Positions 50,173 through 59,517 of a stretch of DNA of 64,000 nucleotides are shown here, in pieces. The notes under the pieces were generated by a model. That model saw only the letters and a program-made list of their open reading frames with translations. It was not told the DNA's origin and did no database searches. The stretch is from NCBI GenBank assembly GCA_910583875.1, contig CAJTXT010000002.1:1-64000 (forward strand), in the 5' to 3' direction. The DNA comes from an uncultured Vampirovibrio sp. Lineage in GTDB: Bacteria > Cyanobacteriota > Vampirovibrionia > Gastranaerophilales > Gastranaerophilaceae. The position numbers and the translations under genes are program-made. Within the stretch, counting starts at the first letter, position 1; each line of letters opens with the position of its first letter.

Positions 50173-51296
50173 AAAAATTATTTATTATAACAGGTGAATA
50201 TTCTGGTGATAGGCATGCTGCTGATGTTGTTAAAGAATTAAAAAAATTAAATCCACAAATAGAAATTGAAGCAGTAGGCGGAAAAAATCTTGCAGAAGAG
50301 GGTGTGAAATTATTTTGCGACCATTCAAAAATGTCTGCAATGGGTTTTAATTTTCAAATAATTAAAAATCATATAACTTTAGGTAAACGCATTGCAAAAT
50401 ATTTAAAGGAAGAATTTAAGCCAGATATGGTTCTGTTTATTGATTATGGCGGTTTTAATCTTAATTTATCAAAAGTTCTTTCAAAATACGGTTTTAAATT
50501 ATATTATTATATTCCGCCTCAAATATGGGCATCAAGGAAGTGGCGCTTAAATACAGTTAAGAAAAATATAGATAAAGTTCTTACTATTTTCCCTTTTGAA
50601 AAAGAAATGTATGAAAAAATAGGTGTAGATGTTGAGTTTGTTGGACATCCTTTATTATCTCAATTGCCAGAAAAAGCAAATAGAGAAATCTTATTTGCTC
50701 AAAATGATTTTGATTTAAACAAAAAATTAATTTCTATTTTCCCTGGTTCAAGAAAATTTGAAGTTAATAATTTATTAAAGATATTTTTAGATGCTGCATG
50801 CTTGATTAAAGAAAAACATAATGATGTTCAGTTCGCTTTGGCACAAGCTCCAAGTATAAGTGATGAATTAATTAATCCTATTTTAGAAAATTATAAAGAA
50901 TTAAATATAAAAGTACTAAAAGATAAAAATTATGAGTTATTATCTTCTTCTGATGAGTTAATATTGGCATCGGGTACAGTTGCTTTAGAAGCAGCATTAT
51001 ATAATACTCCAATGATAATTAGCTACAAAGGTCCTTGGTTCTTATATATTATATACATGCTTGTTAGATGTATAAAAAGAGTTTGCCTTCCCAATATTAT
51101 TTTAGATAAAGATATCGTTCCAGAATTAATTCAATCAAAGGCAAAACCTAAGATTATTGCAGATAATATTTTAAGGTTAATTGAGCATGCTCAAGCGAGA
51201 GAAAACATGGTCGAAGCACTAAAAAATGTTAAAGAAATGTTACAGACGTCAGGCGCAGCTTATAACACTGCTAAAATCATTGAAAGTAATATCTAA
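50169..51296 (+). CDS. lpxB: Lipid-A-disaccharide synthase
   Basis: LpxB joins lipid X and UDP-diacylglucosamine into the lipid A disaccharide at the inner membrane surface. The 375-aa GT19 glycosyltransferase has FIITGEYSGDRHAADVV at the N-terminus, MSAMGF, EFVGHPLL, FPGSRKFEV and ASGTVALEAALYNTPMI (donor site). These are strong family markers. It starts within the lpxI stop (ATGA). With lpxI, kdsB and lptB it confirms an LPS outer membrane. Confidence 0.96.
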   Translation: MKKLFIITGEYSGDRHAADVVKELKKLNPQIEIEAVGGKNLAEEGVKLFCDHSKMSAMGFNFQIIKNHITLGKRIAKYLKEEFKPDMVLFIDYGGFNLNLSKVLSKYGFKLYYYIPPQIWASRKWRLNTVKKNIDKVLTIFPFEKEMYEKIGVDVEFVGHPLLSQLPEKANREILFAQNDFDLNKKLISIFPGSRKFEVNNLLKIFLDAACLIKEKHNDVQFALAQAPSISDELINPILENYKELNIKVLKDKNYELLSSSDELILASGTVALEAALYNTPMIISYKGPWFLYIIYMLVRCIKRVCLPNIILDKDIVPELIQSKAKPKIIADNILRLIEHAQARENMVEALKNVKEMLQTSGAAYNTAKIIESNI

Positions 51297-51425
51297 GGGA
51301 TATATTTTTTATTAATTTTTTTTGTAAAAAAGTCAAAATGTGGTAATATATTTTTGTAAAAGTTTATTACATTTAGGCAATTTTTTGGATTTGTAGTTTT
51401 ATTATATACATATTAGGACTGGTAA

Positions 51426-53306
51426 ATGGACAAAGAAGTTAAGGCAAAAAATTTATATAAACAGAAAAATAATCTCTCTCCCAATAGTTCGACAATAACA
51501 AATCCAATTGATAAAAGTGGTTTAGTTGCCAAAATAAATATATTGGGAAGTGGTATAAACTCTGTAAATACTGCAAGTAGTATTAATAATCCAAATACAA
51601 TAATCAATCATCATAACGAAAAATCATTTGGCATGGTTGATTATGCCGGGTTTATTAATGAAACTAATAGTATTATTAGAGAACATACAGACATTAGAGA
51701 TTCTTTAAATGCATTCCACAATATGTTTATTAACAGATTAAATTGTGGTTATACTGCATTAGGTTTAGTTAATGAACAATCTAGCTTTATAAATATAAGG
51801 TTATTAGATAAAAATTCAAATGTATATTCCTTCAAAGTCTTTATGAATGATAAAGATAATGAAATAATTAAAGCTATAGAATCAGGTAAAATAACTACTT
51901 TAAATGATTCTTCTTTCTTAAAATTACCTTCATTAGCAAATGGACCTTGTGTAATTATACCGATTCAAATACAAGGTAAAATAGTTTGTGTTGCATTGGC
52001 AAGTGATTATAATATACAAAATCATATTAATTTGTACCAGCTTGCTGCAACTAATTTAGGTTTATTAGTACAGAATTCGTCTTTATATGCTAAAGTTGCT
52101 CAAAGTTCTTATATGGATTCTTTGACAAACTTATATTCTCATAGAAGATTTCAAGAGTTGTTATCGCAAGAGATAAAGTTTGCAGAAACAAGTAAATCAA
52201 AGTTTTCTGTTGTAATTTTCGATATTAGCGATATGGGACAAATTAACAAAGATTATGGTCATTCAAAAGGTGATGAAGTAATCAAGGTTGTTGCTAATAA
52301 AATTAATGAAAGTATTAAAAAGCATGATATTGCAGCTAGATATGGCGGAGATAAAATTTCTGTAATATTTAAAAATGCAAGTTCTGAAGAAGCAAAATAT
52401 ATGGCAGAATATCTTACTTATTCATTGTCATGCTGTCTTGTAGATGATATAGGCCCCGTTAATAAAGTATCTGTTGGTATTTCTTCTTTCCCGGAAGATA
52501 CAATGGATAAAGAAAAGTTATTAATATTGGCTGAACAAGCAGTTCTTGTTTCTAAAACAAAGGGATATAATAACGGACGCTCAACAATTGTATCTGCTCA
52601 AGATTATGATTTCTGGGATGATGCCGCATTAAATTCTTTTGCAACTGTAATTGCTAAAAGGCATTCAAAATTAGGTATTAATTTTGAAGAAGCTCTTGTT
52701 AATAAATTTAATAATGAGAATATATTGTCTCAAAATCATTTAATTGAGGTTGTAACTTCATTAGCAAGTGCAATAGATGCTAAAGATGAGTATACAAAAG
52801 ACCATTCGTCTTCTGTTTCAAGATATTCTGTTGCATTAGCAAAAGCAATTAATTTACCGGAAAAAGAAGTTGAACGCATAAAACTTGGTGCATTATTGCA
52901 CGATGTAGGTAAAATTGGTATACCTGAAGATGTATTAACAAAACCATCAAGATTAACTGATGAAGAGTTTAAAATTATTCAACAGCATCCAACAATTGGT
53001 GTTGAGAAAATTTTAGAGCCCAATCCATTGTTACATGATTTAATACCGCTTGTTAAATATCACCATGAACAATGGAACGGTAAAGGTTATCCTTGTGGAT
53101 TAAAAGGTGAAGAAATTCCACTAGCAGCTAGAATTGTTGCTATTGCTGATACATACCACGCTTTAATTAGTGATAGACCTTATAGAAAAGGTATGAGTGT
53201 AGAAAAAGCTTGTGCAATTCTTGAAGAAGGTGCAGGCATTCAATGGGATAAAGAACTTGTAAGACAGTTCATATCTCTTGCTCCATCTTTAGCTACAAAA
53301 ATATAA
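51426..53306 (+). CDS. GAF / degenerate GGDEF / HD-GYP signalling protein
   Basis: This 626-aa cytoplasmic protein has a GAF-like sensory part (about residues 80-215), a GGDEF domain (about 230-385) and an HD-GYP domain (about 435-625). The GGDEF signature reads GGDKI (near 307-311), so the synthase is probably inactive. The HD-GYP is intact: KDHSSSVSRYS, HDVGK (H492, D493), HHEQWNGKGYP and ADTYHALISDRPYR. It would degrade cyclic di-GMP or a related dinucleotide, with the GGDEF as a possible nucleotide sensor. It is monocistronic. A MITE-like element follows. Confidence 0.9.
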   Translation: MDKEVKAKNLYKQKNNLSPNSSTITNPIDKSGLVAKINILGSGINSVNTASSINNPNTIINHHNEKSFGMVDYAGFINETNSIIREHTDIRDSLNAFHNMFINRLNCGYTALGLVNEQSSFINIRLLDKNSNVYSFKVFMNDKDNEIIKAIESGKITTLNDSSFLKLPSLANGPCVIIPIQIQGKIVCVALASDYNIQNHINLYQLAATNLGLLVQNSSLYAKVAQSSYMDSLTNLYSHRRFQELLSQEIKFAETSKSKFSVVIFDISDMGQINKDYGHSKGDEVIKVVANKINESIKKHDIAARYGGDKISVIFKNASSEEAKYMAEYLTYSLSCCLVDDIGPVNKVSVGISSFPEDTMDKEKLLILAEQAVLVSKTKGYNNGRSTIVSAQDYDFWDDAALNSFATVIAKRHSKLGINFEEALVNKFNNENILSQNHLIEVVTSLASAIDAKDEYTKDHSSSVSRYSVALAKAINLPEKEVERIKLGALLHDVGKIGIPEDVLTKPSRLTDEEFKIIQQHPTIGVEKILEPNPLLHDLIPLVKYHHEQWNGKGYPCGLKGEEIPLAARIVAIADTYHALISDRPYRKGMSVEKACAILEEGAGIQWDKELVRQFISLAPSLATKI

Positions 53307-53314
53307 TTATTGAG

Positions 53315-53442
53315 GAATTTTACACTAAAATTGTTAAAGTTGTCACCCTGAACTTGTTTCAGGGTCTTATAAATGGTAAGATTCCGAAACAAGTTCGGAA
53401 TGACATTATAACTATCTTTGAAGAATATTTAGCGCAAATTTC
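53315..53442. repeat. 128-bp MITE-like palindromic element
   Basis: Outer inverted repeats (GAATTTTACACTAAA at 53315-53329, TTTAGCGCAAATTTC at 53428-53442) frame a palindromic core at 53341-53405 (TGTCACCCTGAACTTG on the left, GTTCGGAATGACA on the right). Most of its length matches the 129-bp element at 32939-33067. It lies between convergent genes, with no gene inside. Confidence 0.9.
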
Positions 53443-53455
53443 TATATAATTTCCA

Positions 53456-54244
53456 TTATTTATTATGATAGAACGGTAGTTCTTCATTTATATTAAGCTT
53501 CTTTGCGCTGTTTTTAAATATTTTAGATTTATATATTCCTAAATATGCAAGGAAATATTTAATGCTGACATCAAGAACACCAAATCCATATTTGCAAGAG
53601 CGCATAAAATTAATTGAAGAAGCTTCCGGAAAATATTTTGTCGGGCAGCTTATTTCACCGGTTTTGTAGCCATAATATTTAACAAGTGCAAGCATTTCAT
53701 TATCAAAAATAAAATCATTGTCACAATCTTTAAGCGGAAGATTTTCAAGTACTTTTCTTGTAAATCCTCTATAGCCTGTATGATATTCTGAAAGATTTTG
53801 ATTTAAAAATATGTTTTGAAATAAAGTCAAAAATTTATTTGCAATATATTTATATAAAGGCATTCCACCAGCCAGCGGGTTTGAAAGCATTCTTGAAGCT
53901 ATTACTGTGTCATATTCTTCAAATGCAAGCATTGATGCAATTGCAGGAATTAATTTAGGTGTATATTGATAGTCTGGATGAAGCATAATAATAATATCTG
54001 CATTAGCTTTTAAAGCTGCAATATAACAAGATTTTTGATTCGCTCCATAGCCTTTATTTTCTTTATGAACAATTGTTGTTATATTTAAATCTTTTGCTAA
54101 ATCTTTTGTATTATCACTTGATTTATCATCAGTTAATATTATTTCATCAACTATATCTTTATAAATTTCATTATATGTTTTTTCTAATGTTTTTTCTGCA
54201 TTATATGCAGGCATTACAACAACTATCTTTTTACCATTTAACAT
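53456..54244 (-). CDS. Family 2 glycosyltransferase (dolichol-P-mannose synthase-like)
   Basis: This 262-aa GT-A enzyme begins KIVVVMPAYNAEKTLEKTY, then has the nucleotide-binding DDKSSDNT and the acceptor-side LHPDYQY (in place of DADGQH). The layout resembles DPM1-type enzymes that charge a lipid carrier with a sugar. It ends near residue 262 without membrane helices, although LGIYKS is weakly hydrophobic. The donor is unknown; GDP-mannose is available from manC. It is monocistronic. No linked flippase or polymer gene is seen. Confidence 0.85.
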   Translation of the reverse strand: MLNGKKIVVVMPAYNAEKTLEKTYNEIYKDIVDEIILTDDKSSDNTKDLAKDLNITTIVHKENKGYGANQKSCYIAALKANADIIIMLHPDYQYTPKLIPAIASMLAFEEYDTVIASRMLSNPLAGGMPLYKYIANKFLTLFQNIFLNQNLSEYHTGYRGFTRKVLENLPLKDCDNDFIFDNEMLALVKYYGYKTGEISCPTKYFPEASSINFMRSCKYGFGVLDVSIKYFLAYLGIYKSKIFKNSAKKLNINEELPFYHNK

Positions 54245-54385
54245 AATTTTACCTTTTTCATTAATTATATGATATTGAAGCTATATTGTCGAAATATTAC
54301 GTATTCTTATCGATACTAAATTAAAGTATTATAATTTTTTGCCGATATATAGATAATAAATTATCAATAATTCGGAGTATCTTTT

Positions 54386-57300
54386 ATGGATTTTAATATA
54401 TCTGATAAAGTTAATCATATATATTATTCTAAAAAGAACAATAATAATATTCTTAAATCAATGCGTCCAAATCAAGAAATAAAGGAGGTTGAGGCAAGTT
54501 CGTCTGATTCTTTAAATTCATATGGCCGAGCTATGGTTAATATTTCATTTAAAGGTTCGAGGGTTGCAAATGAGCAATCAGATATAAATATTTCTGATTT
54601 TGTATATAAACTTGTACAAATGGGTATATCTTCTGAAATTATAGATGAGGCTAAAACGAAATTTAATGAAAGTCAGTATAATAAAATATTTTCAATTATA
54701 AATGATTTAATAGTTGAAGCATATGGTTCTGCTGATAAATGTGAAGAACTGGATGCAGATGCTATAGAAAATATTCAATCATTTATAAAAGACTCAAAAC
54801 CTGAAGATGTAGATTTAATCTTCGGTAATTTTCCTGCTATTGATAGTAATACTTTCTTGGGTATTTTATCAAGTATAGATGAAACAAATAAGAATTTGGC
54901 AGAAAGATTATGTACTGATAAAGAATTAGATTTTAATGAAAACCAAATATGGCATATTCTTCGTTCTGTAAAAGAAGAAAATCTAAGCTTTGCAGAAAAA
55001 TTATGTACAGATAAAGAACTTGGTTTTCCAAAAGATAAAATTGCAAAAATTCTAGAAGCTGTAACAAAAGAAAATATAAGTTTAGCAGAGAAACTATGTT
55101 TTGATAAGACTCTTGAATTTCCGATGGATTTATTAGGCGGTACATTTGGAATTCTAGCCAATGTAAATTCAGAAAATATAAGTTTAGCGGAAAAATTATG
55201 CACAGATAAAGATTTAGATTTTCCATTAGATATGATTGGCGGATGGGATGGTGTTCTTTCCGCTTCAAATGCTGAAAATTTAAGTTTTGCGCAACGCTTG
55301 TGCACAGATAAAGAACTTGCTTTCCCTAAAGATAAACTTGGCGGTTATCAAGGCGTTCTTAATATGGTAAACCAAGTAAATAAAAGTTTAGCAAATTTAA
55401 TGGCAGCAGATGAAAATCTTCCAGCTTATAAAGATTATATACAAGATATTCTTTATCGTACAAATGCAGAAAATGTAAGTTTGGCAGAAAAATTGTGCAC
55501 AGATAAAGAACTTGATTTCCCAAAAGATAGAATAGGCGGTTATGACGGTATTCTTTCCAGTACAAATTCTGACAATATTGCTTTGGCTGAACGATTATGT
55601 ACAGATAAAGAGCTTTGTATTCCTATAGATGACTTAACCGGCTATTTTGGTACTCTTAATTTGGTAAATAAAGGAAATAAAAGCCTTGCAGATTTAATGG
55701 CTAAAGATAGTTCTCTTTCCACCTGTAAAAGTTATATAAATGACCTTCTTCGTTCTTCAAATGCCGACAATATAAGTTTGGCTACAAGATTATATTCAGA
55801 TGAGAAAATTAATTTTCCAAAAGAGCAAATAGGTGGTTATCTAAGTGTACTTTCTTATACAAATTCAGATAATGCAAGTTTAGTAAATTTAATGGCTAAA
55901 GATGAAAATCTTTCTGAATATAGTATTTATATAAAAGATATACTTGCGAATACAAATGCTGAAAATATAAATATAGCTGTAGATTTATGTAAAGACAAAA
56001 ATCTTTCATTCCCAAAAGATAAGCTAGCTAGTTTACTTCAAAAAATAAATAAAGATAATAAAAAAGAAATAGAAGCCTTCATTGAACAATGTAAAACCGG
56101 AGAACTTCCTGTAAACAGTATTATGCTTTATTTAGATAAGCAAATTTCTCAGCGAGATTTAAATACAATAACACGAATAATGGGCAGAGAAAAAGTAAAC
56201 TCATTATCTGAATCTGATTTATATGTTGCGTGTAAACTTTATGGTTTGTATGGAAAACATGATATTAATGAAATTAAGATGATTAATAAGAAAGCTATTT
56301 TAAGAGCTTTGGTTGAGTGTAATACAGGTATGTTTGGAATAAGTGAAGAAATGAAGAAAGATTTCCCGTTAATTCCGACTTCACAAGAAGAGTATTGTAA
56401 TATTCTTCCATCTCTTGTTCGCTCATTAGGTATTGAAACAAATACTCTAACTACTGAAAAGACTCAAGAATTTAATGCATCTGTTTTTAATCTTGCAGAT
56501 TCACTTATTAATATATCAGATGAAGAATTTAATAATATTAATATTAAACAAGAATATTCAAAAGATGAATTCATAGCTGATACTTTGGATATTGTTAAAA
56601 ATATGGAAGAATCTGAACGACAAAAAGTGTATGATTACTTTGGGTTTGAACTGCATCATAATAAGAACAATCAAACAGGCTTTTCAATTTCAGGTTATCC
56701 TGTTAATTTAAACAACGGAAAAAAACTTGCTAAAATTACTAACCCGAATACTAAAGAAATAGTAGCAAAATTAAGACCTAAAGTAATACAATTCTCTCAA
56801 CATAATCATATTTCCTGTGATAATAATGATATTGAAAAATATCTTAATGAAGTTGTAAACATATTCCCTGAATTAAGAACTCAGATAGGAAAAGGTCAGC
56901 ATAATACTCATAATTTTGATGTAATGAAACATTCTTTAAAAGTTATGAAAAAGATTGTTGAAAATCCAAATTATAAGCAATTAAATAATTCTGATAAAAA
57001 GCTAATGCTTTTAGCGGCTTTATTTCATGACGGAAATAAAATAGAAGGTTCATATAAAGGTAATCATTCTGCTGAAAGTGCTTTCGACTCCTTCTATATT
57101 ACTAAAAAACTTAATTTGACAAGAGAAGAACAAATTAAACTTTATACTATGATAAAAAATCATGAATGGCTGCATTATGTAAATAGCGGGAAAGATGAAG
57201 CTGATATTCAAAAACGGCAGCAATCAGTTGCTTTTGACTTGCAATATGATAATTTATTTGATATGTCAGAAATTTTTACTGAAGCAGATTTAAAATCCGT

Positions 57301-58270
57301 TAAAAATAACGATTCCTTCTATAATGCTCATGAAAATGAAAAAATTAATCATTCTTCAACAATAAAAGAATATATTACTGAACTAAAAAAATCACAGCCT
57401 TTGCTTCCTGTAACAAAACTACCTAAAGCCAGTTGTATTGAAAAAGCAATAACACAGGTTAATTCTGATGGTTCAACAAATATTAAAGGTGTATATAAAA
57501 ATGATAAAGGACTTGTTGTTATTAAATACAATGAAGTAGAAGATTGGGAAGCAATTGGATTTCCAAAGGGTACAATATCAAAAGGAATAAAAGCAAAAGG
57601 TGTTTCAGGTATTAATAATTTATCAGAATGTGAAGTAAATACCGGAAATATAAAGTTTTTTGCTCATGGATTGGATTACTCTAATCAACTTTCAAAATTT
57701 GATGCGTTTGCACTGCCTGATTCAGATGCACTGCTATCGGTTAGTTATACGGAAAGGCCGGAAAGTAAATATCGTTTCTTCCGTACACAAGGAGTATTAC
57801 TTGATGTAGATACAAAATATGTACATGGCGGCGGAAACACAGATTCCGGCAGCGGTTGTGGAAAAGATATCAATAATTTCAAAGAAAAATACATATTTGG
57901 CGGAGAAAGAGAAGCTGATAGAGTATATGTATCTAATTTAATAAAAGAAGCATTAGATTTATCAGATGATGAATATGCAGATTTTGTTAAGCAAAATGCA
58001 AATAAATCAATGTTGGAAATAACACCGCCTGAAACAAGAGAAAAAATAATTCAAGCGCTTGCAACGATAAATTCTAATACAAGAAAAGGCAATAGAGAAT
58101 ATAATGAAATGTATGTTTCAAATCCGAATGTAATGGGTGTATTTGCCTATAATATGGATGGAAATATAAATAATGTGTTGAATTTTCTTGAAGATACATA
58201 TGATAAAAATGTTTTCTTGCAACATTATGCGCTGGAACATGATATGCCATTTATTGTTTTTGGTGATTAA
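54386..58270 (+). CDS. Giant tandem-repeat protein with an HD domain
   Basis: This 1294-aa protein is not recognised as a whole. Residues about 168-558 hold 12 repeats of 31-34 aa in two types: LAEKLCTDKELDFPKD-IGGY units, and interspersed LMAKDENL units. The middle is helical. Around residues 838-930 is an HD domain (MKHSLKVMKK, ALFHDGNKIEG, NHSAES, KNHEWLHY), with HD at about 878-879, suggesting a phosphohydrolase. The C-terminal 250 residues include VHGGGNTDSGSGCGKD and lack a clear family. No signal peptide is present. CGGAG lies before the ATG. Its size and repeats recall effector-like proteins of host-associated bacteria, but this is speculation. Confidence 0.75.
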   Translation: MDFNISDKVNHIYYSKKNNNNILKSMRPNQEIKEVEASSSDSLNSYGRAMVNISFKGSRVANEQSDINISDFVYKLVQMGISSEIIDEAKTKFNESQYNKIFSIINDLIVEAYGSADKCEELDADAIENIQSFIKDSKPEDVDLIFGNFPAIDSNTFLGILSSIDETNKNLAERLCTDKELDFNENQIWHILRSVKEENLSFAEKLCTDKELGFPKDKIAKILEAVTKENISLAEKLCFDKTLEFPMDLLGGTFGILANVNSENISLAEKLCTDKDLDFPLDMIGGWDGVLSASNAENLSFAQRLCTDKELAFPKDKLGGYQGVLNMVNQVNKSLANLMAADENLPAYKDYIQDILYRTNAENVSLAEKLCTDKELDFPKDRIGGYDGILSSTNSDNIALAERLCTDKELCIPIDDLTGYFGTLNLVNKGNKSLADLMAKDSSLSTCKSYINDLLRSSNADNISLATRLYSDEKINFPKEQIGGYLSVLSYTNSDNASLVNLMAKDENLSEYSIYIKDILANTNAENINIAVDLCKDKNLSFPKDKLASLLQKINKDNKKEIEAFIEQCKTGELPVNSIMLYLDKQISQRDLNTITRIMGREKVNSLSESDLYVACKLYGLYGKHDINEIKMINKKAILRALVECNTGMFGISEEMKKDFPLIPTSQEEYCNILPSLVRSLGIETNTLTTEKTQEFNASVFNLADSLINISDEEFNNINIKQEYSKDEFIADTLDIVKNMEESERQKVYDYFGFELHHNKNNQTGFSISGYPVNLNNGKKLAKITNPNTKEIVAKLRPKVIQFSQHNHISCDNNDIEKYLNEVVNIFPELRTQIGKGQHNTHNFDVMKHSLKVMKKIVENPNYKQLNNSDKKLMLLAALFHDGNKIEGSYKGNHSAESAFDSFYITKKLNLTREEQIKLYTMIKNHEWLHYVNSGKDEADIQKRQQSVAFDLQYDNLFDMSEIFTEADLKSVKNNDSFYNAHENEKINHSSTIKEYITELKKSQPLLPVTKLPKASCIEKAITQVNSDGSTNIKGVYKNDKGLVVIKYNEVEDWEAIGFPKGTISKGIKAKGVSGINNLSECEVNTGNIKFFAHGLDYSNQLSKFDAFALPDSDALLSVSYTERPESKYRFFRTQGVLLDVDTKYVHGGGNTDSGSGCGKDINNFKEKYIFGGEREADRVYVSNLIKEALDLSDDEYADFVKQNANKSMLEITPPETREKIIQALATINSNTRKGNREYNEMYVSNPNVMGVFAYNMDGNINNVLNFLEDTYDKNVFLQHYALEHDMPFIVFGD
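54887..56060 (+). repeat. Twelve in-gene tandem repeats, about 31-34 codons each
   Basis: Each unit begins with an Asn-led helix such as NISLAEKLC, followed by TDKEL-FPKD and often IGGY-GVL. Three 31-aa units of a second type (LANLMAADENLPAYKDYI, LADLMAKDSSLSTCKSYI, LVNLMAKDENLSEYSIYI) are placed among them. DNA-level similarity is weaker than protein similarity, so the array is old and selected at protein level. Confidence 0.9.
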
Positions 58271-58301
58271 TAATTTGTTTTCTTTTAATTGTTTGTATTA
58301 C

Positions 58302-58331
58302 TTGTGAACTTTTGTAAAATAATGTTATAAT
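58302..58331 (+). promoter_or_regulatory. Extended -10 promoter of the response regulator
   Basis: TTGTGA lies 18 nt before TATAAT, and TG is placed one base before the -10 (TGTTATAAT). The predicted start is near 58338, giving a leader of about 55 nt before the ATG at 58393. Confidence 0.6.
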
Positions 58332-58392
58332 ATATTTAAGTTTATTTAATATAAAGTCGATAGTTGTATATATACGTATTTTGGTGGTATTA

Positions 58393-59517
58393 ATGAGTTC
58401 TTGCGATTTAAGAGAAAGTTTAGATGTAGTTTTAAATTTAACACAAGAAGAGAAACAAACAGTTTTAATTGTTGATGATGAAGAAAATAATCTTCAATTG
58501 TTAAGAAGAACTTTTAGAGGAAAATATAATTTGTTGATGGCTCATAACGGAAAAGAGGCTCTTGACGTTGTGAGAGAACATGGTGATAAAATCGCTTTAA
58601 TTGTTAGTGACCAAAAAATGCCGGTAATGGAAGGTACAGAATTTTTTAAACATGTTAGAGAATCAAATCCGCAAATTGTTAAAATTCTTTTAACAGGGCA
58701 TGTGGGAACAGATATACTTGTTTCTGCTATTAATGATTGTGATTTGTTCCAATACATTTTAAAACCGTTTGACCCTGAAGAATTAAAAATTGCTGTTGAA
58801 AACGGTATTTCTAAGTTTTCTATGGCTACTAATAATAAGTTGTTCTATAAAGAATTAAGAGAGCTATTTTATAAAACTATACGTGCAATTTCTAACGCAT
58901 TGGAAACAAAGGACTCATATACAAACGGGCATTCACTGCGTGTTACTTTATATTCTATGATTCTTGCAAAAGAGCTTAATTTAAGTGATTCCTTTATGGA
59001 AGATATTGAAATTGCAGGATTATTACATGATATTGGTAAAGTAGCTATGCCAAAAAATATATTATGTAAGAACGGAAAGCTTACAGATGAAGAATTTCTT
59101 GTTATGAAAGCTCATCCTGTTCGCGGTGAAAAAATAGTTTTAAATATTAAAAAATTACAATTAATTTCAGAATGGGTAAAATCTCATCACGAAAAATGGG
59201 ATGGCAGAGGATATCCTGATGGATTAAAGGGAACAGAAATACCGCTTCCCGGTAGAATTATAGCGCTTGCAGATACATATGATGCAATGACATCTACAAG
59301 ACCTTATCGTACTGCATTAAGTCATGAAGTTGCAATATCTGAAATTAAACGCTGTGCTGGAACGCAATTTGACCCTGAATTAGCAGAGTTATTTGTAAAA
59401 CTTTCGGATAAAATTGATGCAGCAAGAAAAAATCCTGAAGAGTATTATAAAATGTATTCTTTCTTAGGTAAAAATATTGATTTCAAGATATTCTCCGAAG
59501 CTACTCAAGCGAGTTAA
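58393..59517 (+). CDS. Response regulator with HD-GYP output (RpfG-like)
   Basis: This 374-aa two-component regulator has a REC domain at residues 22-135 (VLIVDDEENN, phospho-acceptor D73 in VSDQKMP, TGH, K124 in LKPFD) and an HD-GYP phosphodiesterase domain from about 155 to 350 (HDIGK at H212-D213, HHEKWDGRGYP with GYP at 273-275, DTYDAMTSTRPYR). It likely hydrolyses cyclic di-GMP when phosphorylated. The ATG at 58393 with GGTGG is chosen over the TTG at 58381. No histidine kinase is adjacent. Its end overlaps the convergent dnaE by 17 nt. Confidence 0.93.
   Translation: MSSCDLRESLDVVLNLTQEEKQTVLIVDDEENNLQLLRRTFRGKYNLLMAHNGKEALDVVREHGDKIALIVSDQKMPVMEGTEFFKHVRESNPQIVKILLTGHVGTDILVSAINDCDLFQYILKPFDPEELKIAVENGISKFSMATNNKLFYKELRELFYKTIRAISNALETKDSYTNGHSLRVTLYSMILAKELNLSDSFMEDIEIAGLLHDIGKVAMPKNILCKNGKLTDEEFLVMKAHPVRGEKIVLNIKKLQLISEWVKSHHEKWDGRGYPDGLKGTEIPLPGRIIALADTYDAMTSTRPYRTALSHEVAISEIKRCAGTQFDPELAELFVKLSDKIDAARKNPEEYYKMYSFLGKNIDFKIFSEATQAS

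Noticed and set aside
54775..55305. 176-aa and 111-aa minus-strand ORFs with repeated segments
   Set aside because: They are antisense reflections of the tandem repeats in the 1294-aa gene; no ribosome sites or independent family match.
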